Shown here piece by piece: positions 35,632 through 45,764 of a stretch of 64,000 bases of DNA (its first letter is position 1; each line of letters begins with the position of its first letter). A program made the position numbers and the translations under genes. Location of the stretch: positions 1,364,001 through 1,428,000 of the forward strand of contig JANBVO010000002.1 of the NCBI GenBank assembly GCA_030052745.1, given 5' to 3'. This DNA comes from Pleurostoma richardsiae (Eukaryota > Ascomycota > Sordariomycetes > Calosphaeriales > Pleurostomataceae). Under the pieces are notes generated by a model, which saw nothing but the letters and a program-made list of their open reading frames with translations, ran no database searches and had not been told where the DNA came from.

Positions 35632-36488
35632 TTTACGCCAAAGGCTTCTCATCATCTCCCAAGGGAATCCGCCTGCTCTCGGGAATCGATGCCAAGCCCA
35701 TCAGCCGCTGTTCTTCTTTTCAGGTCCGACAGAGCCAAGCATGTCTTCTATCTCATTTGTTCTGGGCGTCGTCCAAGCTCTCTTGTCTCTGCATTTATGT
35801 CTCCGCTCATACCGAATCGGGCCATCTCTTCATAGATTCCTAGTACTCCCAGACTGTAGAGGGGTATTCAGAAGCCCGTGGATAATGTTCCCATATCTCT
35901 TAAGAACTTACATGCTCTCAATTCTAGTCACTGTTATGACGAGACGTCAAATGTTAAGACGTGGACCCCTTCACGGCACGGGGACCTGTCAACTCCGCAA
36001 TATCAAGAAGCTCGTTTGGTGGGTTGCTATGTCGCAATTCGTCGCATTTGCTGGGAACCTGTCATGATACATAGCTCAAGCGCGCGGAAATGCGCACATT
36101 CTGCGAACAGAATGCCACATATGGTTAATTCGTAAGTAGAGGTACCTGACCATCTACTCCCTCATACATGCCGAACCCTTGGATTCGGCTCATGCCGCGC
36201 ACGCCATGATCGAACGTTGGCGACTAAGACACAATTATCACGGTCGTAACATCACTATATCGTCATGACAGGACTAGATCAAAGCTCCTTTCCCAGCACT
36301 GGCTGTTCTTTACTCTTTACATCTAGACTTGCGTTTACTGCAGATCCTCAGAATTTAGGAAAGGGGTCCAAGCGGGATGATGTCTGGGGGTTCTGAGAAA
36401 GCTCAGCATACTCAGTTACGTGTTGGTGTTGCAGTGGCGTACCAGCAGGCTGGGTGCGGAGTCCCAGAAGAGCGGTGAGGGTCGACAG

Positions 36489-36508
36489 ACACACACGCAC
36501 ACACACAC
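36489..36508 (+). repeat. (AC)n microsatellite
   Basis: This is an AC dinucleotide run interrupted once by a G (ACACACAC G CACACACACAC). It lies in non-coding DNA and is likely length-polymorphic. Confidence 0.75.
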
Positions 36509-37560
36509 GGGGCGAGTTCCGCCCTTCCATGCGCGCCCCCCTCCCCCGGGCGTGTCAGACGGCCGGACTTAAAAAGCATTATTCGGGCGATGCGACACAG
36601 CGTCGCCGTCTTCGGTAAACTCATCCGAAGCTTACAGTGATCGGCCCATTCGATCAGAGAAGTAGGAAGGCGAAGACGTCAATCATATCAAAGATACTCG
36701 GAGTTTTGGTGGCTCGGTGAGACATGGGACCTCTTGAGTCAAGCACGTATCGCTGTGTCTCTGCTATCCCCTTCTTTCCCGGCAGTTTGGTCCCAAGGAC
36801 TCGGAGAGCTGCAGCTAGAAATCTGAGCCCGCACAAGCGGTTCCAGACGGTCGGGTCGGGGGTCACAGAAAAGACCCAACAACCGAATTAAACTCAATGG
36901 CTGTCGGTCGAGTACACAGTAGATCATTGCCTCGCAAAGAGGCACGAGGCGACTCTGAATATATTGAATACATAATCAAACCATTCTCTATTGATAAGCA
37001 CTCGCGGTCCCCGCACGATAGCAAATCGACTGCCTGGCTGGCCGTCAAGCGTCAAGCGAGAGGGCGCGCGCCGTCCTGCGCTGCGAAGCGATCCGGTCCA
37101 GGCATAGCTCGTGGTTCTACGCCCGTCTACGGCCGCCAAGGTGAGGGGAAGGGGGGAGCGATCCCAAGCCTATTTTGTGCGTCCGCTCCGCTGGGACGGT
37201 TGCATCTGGTACGGATTCACAATCAGCGGCGCCACAAAAACTCTGCTTGCCAATCCGCCACGGATGCCTTGCTAAGACGATACGAGTAAGGCCGCGGAGA
37301 GCTTGCGGCATCGCCCTTCCGACGGTACGGTAATGGCCTAACATTATCCGCTGCGGGAAGCGGACGTCTTACTCCACACAATCGAAGCCCTTTCGACGCC
37401 TTCCCCCCCTCAAAGCTTCCATTCTCACCGAGTTTCTGGGAATTCCCACACCCCAGACTCTCACTCGAGCACCTAAGATGCCTTCACGCCGCATGTCCTG
37501 ACACTCAGACTCTGCCTCCTGCGCTCTCGCTCCCGGAAAGCGCTCAGCCTGCTCGACGAG

Positions 37561-39287
37561 ATGTCACAACATCCGATAGAAGCAGACCCTGTAAGTCCGT
37601 CCCAATTCTCCGCGCCGGCCCGGCTGGCCGGTCTGACCCAGCGTTCTTGACAGTTTCGCCCCCGGCGCCGCGTCTCAAGACCGGGCCCCTTTGACTGACG
37701 TGCACGAACAAATAGTCAGCAGTCGCGGGCCCCTCAGAAGACGAGGTACGGTCTAGCTCAGGTACATACGACTTCCCTTGTTAACCACGAACTGGCTGTG
37801 TAGGTACCAGATGCCGACTGCTCATCGTTGACTTCAGTAACTCCCTCCATTCTTGAAGGACAGATCGAGGAGGGGCGAGTATATGCCATATATGGCAGAC
37901 AAGGTGTGTTTTCTTTTCCGTATGCCATCTAATCCTGAGGAGAGTTGCTTGCTGCCTTGCGGAGACGGGCACGAGTTTCGGGTGGTCCACGTTAGCCGGC
38001 CATGCCCTATATCGAGGATTCTCACGTCTGTCGTATATATCATGGACGGTGAACAGTGGCGATCATCGGAAGCTCAATGCCTGATCCTCTGTCATGTACC
38101 ACTTCCTCTTAAAGCGAGCTTCATGTCCACATGGACGGTATCCGGATTTTCCGCGGCTACTAACATGATTGTGGGCTCAGAGTATGGGTTCCCGATGGAC
38201 GACGCTGAGCTAGACCGCATCGACTTCAAGCATGCACAGTACCACACATTGCTAGCCAACAAACGGTTTCTGGCTCCTATATCCGACAACCCAGAGAAGA
38301 TCCTTGACCTGGGCTGCGGGACAGGTACGTCCACCCTCATGGTCCTGTGCCTATCCCAGTATCAGCTAGCTAACCCTGGCTGTGAGCCGTTCAGGAATAT
38401 GGTGTATAGATGTCGCGGATACCTATCCATCCGCTGATGTATGGCTTCTCTTGTACCGCGAGGCTCGCATTGGAGGCCTCGAAGGATGTCGGTTCCGCAG
38501 CTCACAAGTAGCAGGTCATGGGCATTGATATAGCACCAACCCAGCCCCAATGGGTGAGACATATACGACCCAGTCAGCTGAGTCTGTCGAACGGATATGC
38601 TGACACCTTTCTGCAATGCAGGTTCCGCCAAACTGCCACTTTGAGCTCGACGACATGGAAGAGCCGTGGGTATGGAAAGAGGACAGCTTCGACTTCATCT
38701 TCTCGCGAGACCTGATACTATCGGTCCGTGACTGGCCGAGGCTCATCGACCAATGCTACACGTAAGTCCCCTGTTCACACCCACTTTGCCGAGCATTCCC
38801 ATTCCCTGGCCTACCGCTGTCCTTTCAGAAGTTGCTAACCTCGCCTCTTCACTCCGGGTACAGCCACCTCAAGCCAGGCGGCTGGGTAGAGTTCCAGTGC
38901 ATGTCCGGCGTCCTCCAGTGCGACGATGGCACTGTGCCGCCCGACAGCGCGCTGCAGGGCTTCTCGGACCACCTGCGGCTCGCCTCGGCGGCGTTCCAGA
39001 CCCCCGTCGACGACCCGTCGCGGTGGAAGGGGTGGATGGAGGCCCGGGGCTTCGAGACCGTCACGGAGGAGGTGTTCAGCGTGCCGTGCAGCCCGTGGCC
39101 ACGGGACCCGCGGCTCCGGCTCGTGGGCGCGTACCAGCAGGAGAACCTGGTGTCGAATCTCGAGGGCGTGACGACGAGGCTGTTCACCAGGGCGCTGAAT
39201 TGGACGACCGAGCAGGTCAACGTCTTCCACGTGGGTGTCAGGAAGGATATGAAGAACACGGGCTTTCATGGTTACTGGCCTTTGTGA
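37561..39287 (+). CDS. LaeA-like SAM-dependent methyltransferase
   Basis: Eight exons (37561-37590, 37716-37745, 37804-37903, 38181-38324, 38395-38438, 38515-38553, 38622-38761, 38864-39287) join in frame to 316 residues. Family marks in order are EEGRVYAIYGRQEYGFPMDD, DFKHAQYHTLL, the SAM-binding motif KILDLGCGTG (about 94-102, cut by an intron), GIDIAPTQP, the acidic stretch FDFIFSRDLI, THLKPGGWVEFQ, and a C-terminus RKDMKNTGFHGYWPL. This is the class-I methyltransferase fold of the LaeA-like group, common in moulds and often linked to secondary metabolism or development. No biosynthetic neighbours are present, so it is probably not a cluster enzyme. The first two coding exons are 30 nt each, and exon 4 follows a 277-bp intron whose CTACTAAC branch supports the acceptor. 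The substrate is unknown. Confidence 0.88.
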
Positions 39288-40141
39288 GTTGTTAATTGCC
39301 CCTTTTCACCCCCCCTTCGCTTTTATATTCTTAGGTCTTCACCCTCCACACATTTACGCCCTTCCCAATGCCGGAGAAGCCTCCTTCTACCAGGGATGTG
39401 AGGCCGTCCAGACGTAGCACCTCTGTGGACCGAAAAGGGTTGAACAAGTATGGTTCCCCAAAGCTGACTGATTGCAGTTATGTGGTTTACGCCCGTAAGC
39501 CGCTAGATGCCGCCAGTTGAGCATTGACGAAGATACGCTTCATGAGATGATGACGATGATGATCCCTCTTAAAGGGATCTGGTTCCTGCCGCTATCCGCC
39601 TGCGATACCCGAGGTAAGGGGCCAACTGGGGCGTTGCGTTCGAAAGGGGGGGCTGGTGCATTATTGGTGCATGGGAACTAGTGTGTTATGCTTTGGTTTA
39701 AATCATCATATGTGGTCGAAAGTTCTTGCATTGATCTCTTCGACGCTCTTGCAAAGGGATTATCCCCTTTTCGCGAGCAAAAACAACAATACCGATCCCC
39801 GGAAAGAGGGAAACAACATCAGATGAGATGGTAGCAATCGCCACTTACGATAGACGCAATGAAAATGATTTTCAAAATGTTTTTATTTGATTAACATAGT
39901 GAATATATCGTCCGAGGTCTCGTAATGCTCGAGACAACTCAAAGACAGCCATAAACCGTACCAGAACGCCGAGCGGTGGTATATACAAGGCAGTGAAATC
40001 CGTGCCCCAGGTAATATGCACAGGGTGAGTCAATTGTCATCGCGACTCCGCTCCCTTTCATCAGGTATCCAGCATCCCCTCGCGATCGCTCCTTCTCATT
40101 GTATCGCGTGTGCGAATTCGTCAACTAGCTCATAAAGCTGT
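39288..40141. other. Convergent 3' intergenic region
   Basis: This lies between the methyltransferase stop and the stop of the small mitochondrial-type gene. No ORF is convincing and no RNA gene is seen. Confidence 0.55.
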
Positions 40142-40489
40142 TTACCAGTTGCCGACGTGGCCGTCGATGCCCTGCTTGACCATCAGGGGCCAGCCAAGGA
40201 GGAAGGTCAGGCCGGGGACGTAACTACTCCCATCGTTAGCATTTTGTCGCCGAAGAGTTTGCTGGGATTGGACTGCTGTGGCGGCTTACATTATGGCCTG
40301 GGTTCCGACTCTCTTGACCATCTTGGCGTAGTCAGGCGCCTGCGAGTTGGTCGTGACGGGCATCTTCTCGAAGGGGTGTGCCTCGAAGGATCGGGCGAAG
40401 TTGCGCATGGAGCGCATGATGGAGAAGTTGCGCTGGCCGGTGGCACGGGCCGAGGCGCGGATGGCAGCACGAGCGACGATGGGAGACAT
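40142..40489 (-). CDS. Small mitochondrial-type single-span membrane protein (93 aa)
   Basis: Two exons (40489-40290, 40223-40142) give 93 residues; the intron has donor GTAAGC, branch GCTAAC and acceptor TAG. The first ~35 residues are rich in Arg, Ala and Ser without acids (MSPIVARAAIRASARATGQ, then RNFSIMRSMRNFARS), a typical mitochondrial presequence. The mature part ends with one hydrophobic segment, AIIYVPGLTFLLGWPLMVKQ, followed by GIDGHVGNW. The LGWP motif in a short single-span protein recalls small supernumerary subunits of respiratory complexes, for example yeast Cox26, but this assignment is a guess. Its likely site is the inner mitochondrial membrane. CCAAT boxes cluster upstream (41010-41273), which fits HAP control of respiratory genes. 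The exon model is strong; the specific function is not. Confidence 0.75.
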
Positions 40490-41766
40490 GTTTGTTTGAT
40501 GTGTTGTGTGGAGATTGAGACTCGAAAATGAGTAGCGAGTTCGATTGCTTATGCTTGAAGCTCGAGAGTGCAGAAAGCCGCCCTTGTGAGAGGAGAAGAC
40601 CGTTTGTCCTTGACAAAGGATTGATGGGAGATGGTTGGATGTGTGTGAGAGCTGAGTGAAGCTGATGATGAGTGGTGGTGGTGATGGGAAGGGGAGGTTA
40701 CATGGACGGCTACCGGCATGGCTCTTATACAAGTTCGATATCAGAGATGCGCCTACCCGCGTCCCGGATCTTACCTTCTCTCGGGAGCAAAACGTGGAGA
40801 AGCTGTGCTCATTGTGGCCAGATGCACGCCCGTCAGATCCGTCAATTTGTCGTGGCCCAGCCCAGAGCGGGAGGGTGGTGCCTAGCAACAGCGACATGAC
40901 GGCGGCTGGCGGGAGAGGGGTGGGTTGTTGGGTACACCACCGAGTGCACCACCGGTCGCCATCGTGCGATGCTGCTGCGGCACCCGCCAGATCTGGCTGC
41001 CCCGGCCAGCCAATCCGCGCCGGCGCCGCGGGAAAGGGCCCAATGGGCGTGGCGGACGGTGCTGAAAATGGCTGAAAGAGGAATGGGGCCACTGGGGACG
41101 AGAACGCGGGCACCGGCGAGCGTGGCACGATTTGGGCCGGACCTGACTGTCAGAATGGCCATATGCGGTGGGCTGTGGGGTGATCGGAGAGCACCGATTG
41201 CTGCGCTGATTGGCTGGAGCTGGAGGTACTTCGTCCCATCACCCCATCTCCGCAAGCTGGAGCTTCGACCAATGGGAGGCCACACAGTAAGCCCCCTATA
41301 TCTCCCGGAATCGAACCACCGACCGCCGTCAGCAGGAAAGCATTCCCGAGTCAGCTCCAGCTGCGCTCCGGCCGCCGAAGGAACAACGGGATTCTAGAAT
41401 TGCCCATCGCCGCAAGCATGGGCAATCTTACCCCATGCAACCCGCTCCGGCTCTCCGCGAAGCTCTAACGGAAGCTTGTCCCGAGCAGGATCAGTGGTGA
41501 CACCCTGCGGCCTGGAACTCGCCGGTATCTTGCACGGAGGCTGTGAGAGGTCCAACGATCCTGGAGGGTGTCACACTCGGATCATGTAGCAGCATGCCGC
41601 AGAAAGCATGCCAAGAGACCGTATCAAGCCACCCTTTCCCCGGGCCCGTCATTCACTTTTGCTTTTGTTGGCCAACACCAAGAAGCCATGGCCACGTATC
41701 ACTGGCTCGGAAACTGTCCAGTGCGTGTACTCTTATGGTGGGTATCAGAATTGTAGCTATCATCAA
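40490..41766. other. Intergenic region (1.3 kb) with CCAAT cluster
   Basis: This holds the promoter of the small mitochondrial-type gene and the 3' UTR of THR1. It contains four CCAAT/ATTGG boxes (listed separately) and a tRNA-like patch at about 41295-41385 that I rejected as a tRNA gene. The ORFs here are GC-rich shadows. Confidence 0.5.
41010..41273. promoter_or_regulatory. Cluster of four CCAAT boxes (putative HAP-complex sites)
   Basis: CCAAT pentamers lie at 41010-41014, 41040-41044 and 41269-41273, with an ATTGG at 41209-41213, about 520-785 bp upstream of the small mitochondrial-type gene. Roughly 0.5 would be expected by chance in this length. The fungal HAP2/3/5 complex activates respiratory genes from such boxes. 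Binding is untested. Confidence 0.45.
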
Positions 41767-43015
41767 CTATTTTCGAATCACCTTGGTGCCCTCTGCTGGC
41801 TCCAGCAGCTTCCAGCTGCATTCTATGCCCTGCTTCGTAAATCTGTCGATGATCCTGGTGGCAATCTCCTCGAAGTTGCTCGTCGCGAGGGCAAGGATAG
41901 TCGGCCCCGCGCCGGACAGACAGACGCCTAGCAGGCCGGGCTGCGTGTTGGGTGTCATCGACTCCACAATCTCCGTGAGGCCCGGTATCAGTGTCTGTCG
42001 GTAGGGCTGGTGCAACTTGTCCTGCATAGCCAAGTAGATGAGGTCCGGGTTTGGTGGTGACTGACCTAGAGCGACCGGCAGGAGCGCTATCCGCTGCAGG
42101 TTGAAGGTCTAGAGTGACAACAGTTAGAACCCAAGGTTTTATCCCTGTCTCATGTAGAGAGGACATACCACATCCGAACGGGGATACTGTGCGGGGAGGA
42201 CGGCGCGTGCTTTGGCCGTGGCGACCTCGAAATCCGGGATGATGGCGACGGCCTTGATCTCGGGTGCCCAGGGGAACTCGATGTGGCGGCCGATGCCGTG
42301 GGGAGGGTCGGGCGGTTTGGAGCCAGTATCTACACCGCCTGCTGGTGCGGGAAGCACCTCAGCGAGGGGGATTTCGGTGCGCGCCACGTCTTCGGGCGTC
42401 AAGGGTTGCAGGTACGTGCCGACGAAGCCACCAAAGAGGGCTGCGCCGACATTATCGGGATGTCTCTCTGTGCATTCATTAGCCCTAGGTCAACCACAAT
42501 TGACGGCCCTCTGGTGAAAATGCCCATGTGATAGAGGAGGTCAAGTAAATGGCCCAGATGGTCAGGATGTACTGGGGGAAAATGAGCTCACCTATCATAA
42601 GACAGAAATCAAATAACCTCGCATTATCCAGGTGGTGCAGCCCGCCTACCTCCTTGCCGAGCATCACGCCCGCAACGACGGCCGCTCCGGACGAGCCGAG
42701 ACCCCGACCGAGGGGAATGGGGTTTTTGATGTGGACGTGTGTCTCGACGGGGAATGCGCGCTGGTCGTGGCATCGTAGCACGTACAGGGCGACACGCGTG
42801 AGAAGGTTGGCGTCGGGGTCTAGGCTGATCTCGTCCTCGCCTTGGCCTTCGTAGGTGACCCGGCAGTTGAGGGGGTACTCTGACTTCTGTTTGGAGCGGT
42901 CGATGGTGACATGCAGCTCCAGGTACATGGACAGGGCGAGTCCGATCACGTCAAACCCAGGGCCGATGTTGGCAGACGAACAGGGCGTCCGGATAACAAA
43001 GGACTCGGTGGCCAT
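41767..43015 (-). CDS. THR1: Homoserine kinase
   Basis: Three exons (43015-42592, 42467-42169, 42108-41767) join in frame to 354 residues, against 357 in yeast. The enzyme phosphorylates homoserine with ATP to O-phosphohomoserine in threonine synthesis. GHMP-kinase features are clear: the N-terminal PCSSANIGPGFDVIGLALS, the ATP-binding PIPLGRGLGSSGAAVVAG (about residues 93-110), HPDNVGAALFGGFVGTY, and the C-terminal GVCLSGAGPTILALA. I chose the ATG at 43015 (MATESFVIRTPCSS) because it fits the family start; the frame is open further upstream but only with a GTG. Introns are 124 and 60 bp. Consensus Gcn4/CPC1 sites lie about 150 and 185 bp upstream, which fits cross-pathway amino-acid control. 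The enzyme is cytosolic. Confidence 0.96.
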
Positions 43016-43161
43016 CTTGTCTATTGGCTCCGCGCCGGTCAGGCTCGCAGTGAGGTCGGTCGCTGTGGTCGCTAGATGCACGCGATCTCTGGCGCTTGGA
43101 AGACGACCCTGCCTGTTATCAATTGATTCCGAATTTCGCAGAGGACGTTGATTTGAGTACC

Positions 43162-43168
43162 TGAGTCA
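43162..43168. promoter_or_regulatory. Gcn4/CPC1 site TGAGTCA upstream of THR1
   Basis: This is a perfect 7-bp AP-1-type palindrome, about 147 bp upstream of the THR1 ATG. It is the consensus for yeast Gcn4 and mould CPC1/CpcA, which induce amino-acid synthesis genes under starvation. The target gene makes this functionally plausible. Confidence 0.7.
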
Positions 43169-43198
43169 CCGGCAGCGATTGCGTTCCTGTGCAAGCCG

Positions 43199-43204
43199 TG
43201 ACTC
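43199..43204. promoter_or_regulatory. Gcn4/CPC1 half-type site TGACTC
   Basis: The core TGACTC lies about 30 bp beyond the perfect site and about 185 bp upstream of the THR1 start. Paired sites of this kind are common in Gcn4 targets. Confidence 0.5.
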
Positions 43205-45764
43205 GAAAAATTTCCCGGGCAACGACCGATGACGGAGCGCGGGGGCGGGGTCCCTGAGGTTGGCCTGTGGTGCGCTAACATCTCAGCCCTATCGTGCCTG
43301 GACACCATGGATTCAGCTCGCTCGTCTTCACTTTGAATGCTGCTCTCCCAGCGGGTCAGTCAGCGGCAAGTTCCTGCCTCGCAGTACTGAAAAGAGTTTA
43401 TGAAACACTGCGTACGAAAAGGCATACGTCACATAGCCTTGTCTCATGCCATCTGCTATTCTTCCAAACAAATCTCTCCTCGAGGATAGGAGTCCATAAT
43501 ATGAGTTTATCCTTGAAGCTTATGCACGGATTATGGCTCGATATCGACTCTTAGGCCGAAGGGTTTGTCTCTCTGAGGATGATGCAAAGACACTGACTTA
43601 TCAACCTACTTGGCCGAAACACCTTGTCTCTCCACGAGCAGCCATTGGTGTTCCTTCCCTAGGCGAAAAGAACGATACGTTAGAATGTGCCGTTCAAGTT
43701 TGTTCGAGAGATTTAGACCGCGGCTTGGAAATTATCGAGGAACGTACGGTTATCCCATCTATAATTGACAAGACATGCTCTTCTACCGTCTAATCCGAGC
43801 TTCGATGTAATTCAGGAAAAAGCAACAGCAGGCATCAAGTGTATCTCAGACGAAGTTCTGTATTTTGATGAATGTTGACAACTCCGCTGGTCCACATTTG
43901 AGCCTTCTCTGTCGTCTATACAGGGCATGACGCTTGGATGAGAATCTGATTGTTAGTCATGCCAGGTCTATGTCTCTCCACAGAGCTCCTCCACCAGAAC
44001 TACTGACATCCCTCTTCCCAAGTAAGTGAAAAGTACTAGCGCCTATTACATGTATACCATACTACCCTTGGAAACGCGGCTCTCAATATATATTCATAGA
44101 AACACATCTTCACTGTGACAGTGGTCAGTTTCATGAGTAAGCGGAAATACCTGGGACCCACGTCTAACCCAGAGGACCCTTTGCCCGTCGTCGCGATGTG
44201 GGGAGGACTTGGGAGATCTTCAAGGCATAGAGTAATATCAGCGGGGAGTGAATTGCCGCCTGCCGGAAAGTCGGCATGTTGGACCCCAGATAGGGGTGAA
44301 ACAGGCCCTTCGCTGGTGATCATCCCAAAATGTCTCCATGACGAAAATTGCCCTCGACCGTACGAAGATGTCCCAGAGCTCTGTGTTCAGTATGTATCCC
44401 CGTATTGCCAACGCCGTGGAACCACCTCGGCTGCAGGGACAGGAGAGACGGCATTGTCAAGAGGGACGGTAGTCCGAAGTATTGATGAGAGGAAGGCAGT
44501 TGGCACTGGATGGATACTGTCGGGTCCGTATGTGGCTTAGAGTTTGCTCTGTGGCGCGTAACTTACGGAATACGTTCAATACGCATTGCGTGGCTGAAGC
44601 GCTTCTATTTTCAGCTTCCGCCCCACAGTCCAGAACGGTACGTACTTAAACTTGTACAGTGCTCCAGGGGCGTCGTGGCTCTGCTAAGCCTCGTAATAAA
44701 GGACGGTCAAGTGACGCCGGTCAGACATCTCGATACGATAATGCAAACGCAACAGGCAACTGTCGGCTCTTGGCTTCTCCTCTTTGTCTCTCGATTGACG
44801 TCTTGCTATCAGCCAACGATCGAGAAAGGCAACTGAAAACGGTTGATGATTGATTTCTTGATTTCTCGCAACTGGGGAGCGTTACAGTCAAGAGGGAGCT
44901 CGCTTGGAAACGGTGCCGTCAGCCCAATCACCGACGGAGGCCGGCTGTGTTGCGCAGTAACCACCGTTAGCCTGTTTTTTGGCGTCGCGTAGCTCAAGGC
45001 AGCGTGGAAAAGCGTGCAGATCGCCTGGGCGACATCACGGTTATGCCCACCAGCGCCCCCAGCGCCCCCAGCGCCCATCTGTTTCAGGTTCCCTCCTGGG
45101 GCTCATCCCTTGGAATTTTGTGTGCACCCAGTTACGGTCCGTTGCCGCATATCGGCATCCTGGCATTGCGCGCCTGCTCTCATTCGCTGCGTCCCGCAAT
45201 CCCACGCTGCTCAGTCAACCCCCTGGCTGCAGTCCATTAAGCTGCCGTCATCTGCAACAAATGTCATCAGCGTGAAACTCTCCCCTTCACCCTGCCGCCG
45301 AATTGCCATTTACCTCCGATAGCCTCCCTCCTCTTCTCCAAAAGCGAGAGTCTCTCTCTGTCGACGCAAAGGAGGGGCGCACTGCCAAAGCACTGCGAAC
45401 CGTTTGTTTACGTGTGGGTGTTGCTGCAGACCCGCACCAGAAACCGCATCTCGGCCGGCCACATCAATCCAGGGGAAGGAGGACAGAGACACCGCAGGGG
45501 GAACCGGGGTCCAACGGTGCACCCTGCTGCAAGCTTCCCGCAGCGAACACAGTCGAAACAGAGGTCGGAGACAAAGAGGCGAAAGGTGCTTGTGAAGGAT
45601 AGGAAGAGGGATAGGCGGTCATTACAACACGTCCATTCCACGCGGGGGCTCCAGTCGACCTGGTCCTGCATCGATCGCATTGAGGCCACCCATTCCGGAG
45701 CGAGCCACCTCCCCTTCGAAGCATACCACCCTCCTCTGTGTGCGAAGAGTGATAACCCATAACC

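Larger units (their letters stand above)
35149..37560. other. Divergent intergenic region (2.4 kb) between ARP1 and methyltransferase genes
   Basis: The promoters of both flanking genes should lie here. There are telobox-like units at 35616-35631 and a CA-type microsatellite at 36489-36508. The ORFs (up to 130 codons) have no recognisable features. Confidence 0.5.
43016..45764. other. Divergent intergenic region (2.7 kb) between THR1 and chitin synthase
   Basis: This holds the THR1 promoter with its GCRE sites on the left and the long leader of the chitin synthase gene on the right. The ORFs (up to 141 codons, 44115-44540) have no recognisable domain. No RNA gene is seen. Confidence 0.5.

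Noticed and set aside
37561-39287. Secondary-metabolite cluster around the LaeA-like methyltransferase
   Set aside because: The neighbours are dynactin, a mitochondrial-type protein and homoserine kinase; no PKS, NRPS, terpene or tailoring genes are present.
41295-41385. Possible tRNA gene on the minus strand (GGTTCGATTCC B-box and an AGCGCAGCTGGA D-arm-like segment)
   Set aside because: The T-stem has mismatches, the acceptor ends do not pair, and no 7-nt anticodon loop with a proper stem could be found. At best a decayed tRNA relic; tRNAscan-SE would decide.
44115-44540. 141-codon plus-strand ORF between THR1 and chitin synthase
   Set aside because: No recognisable motif and no splice-supported extension.
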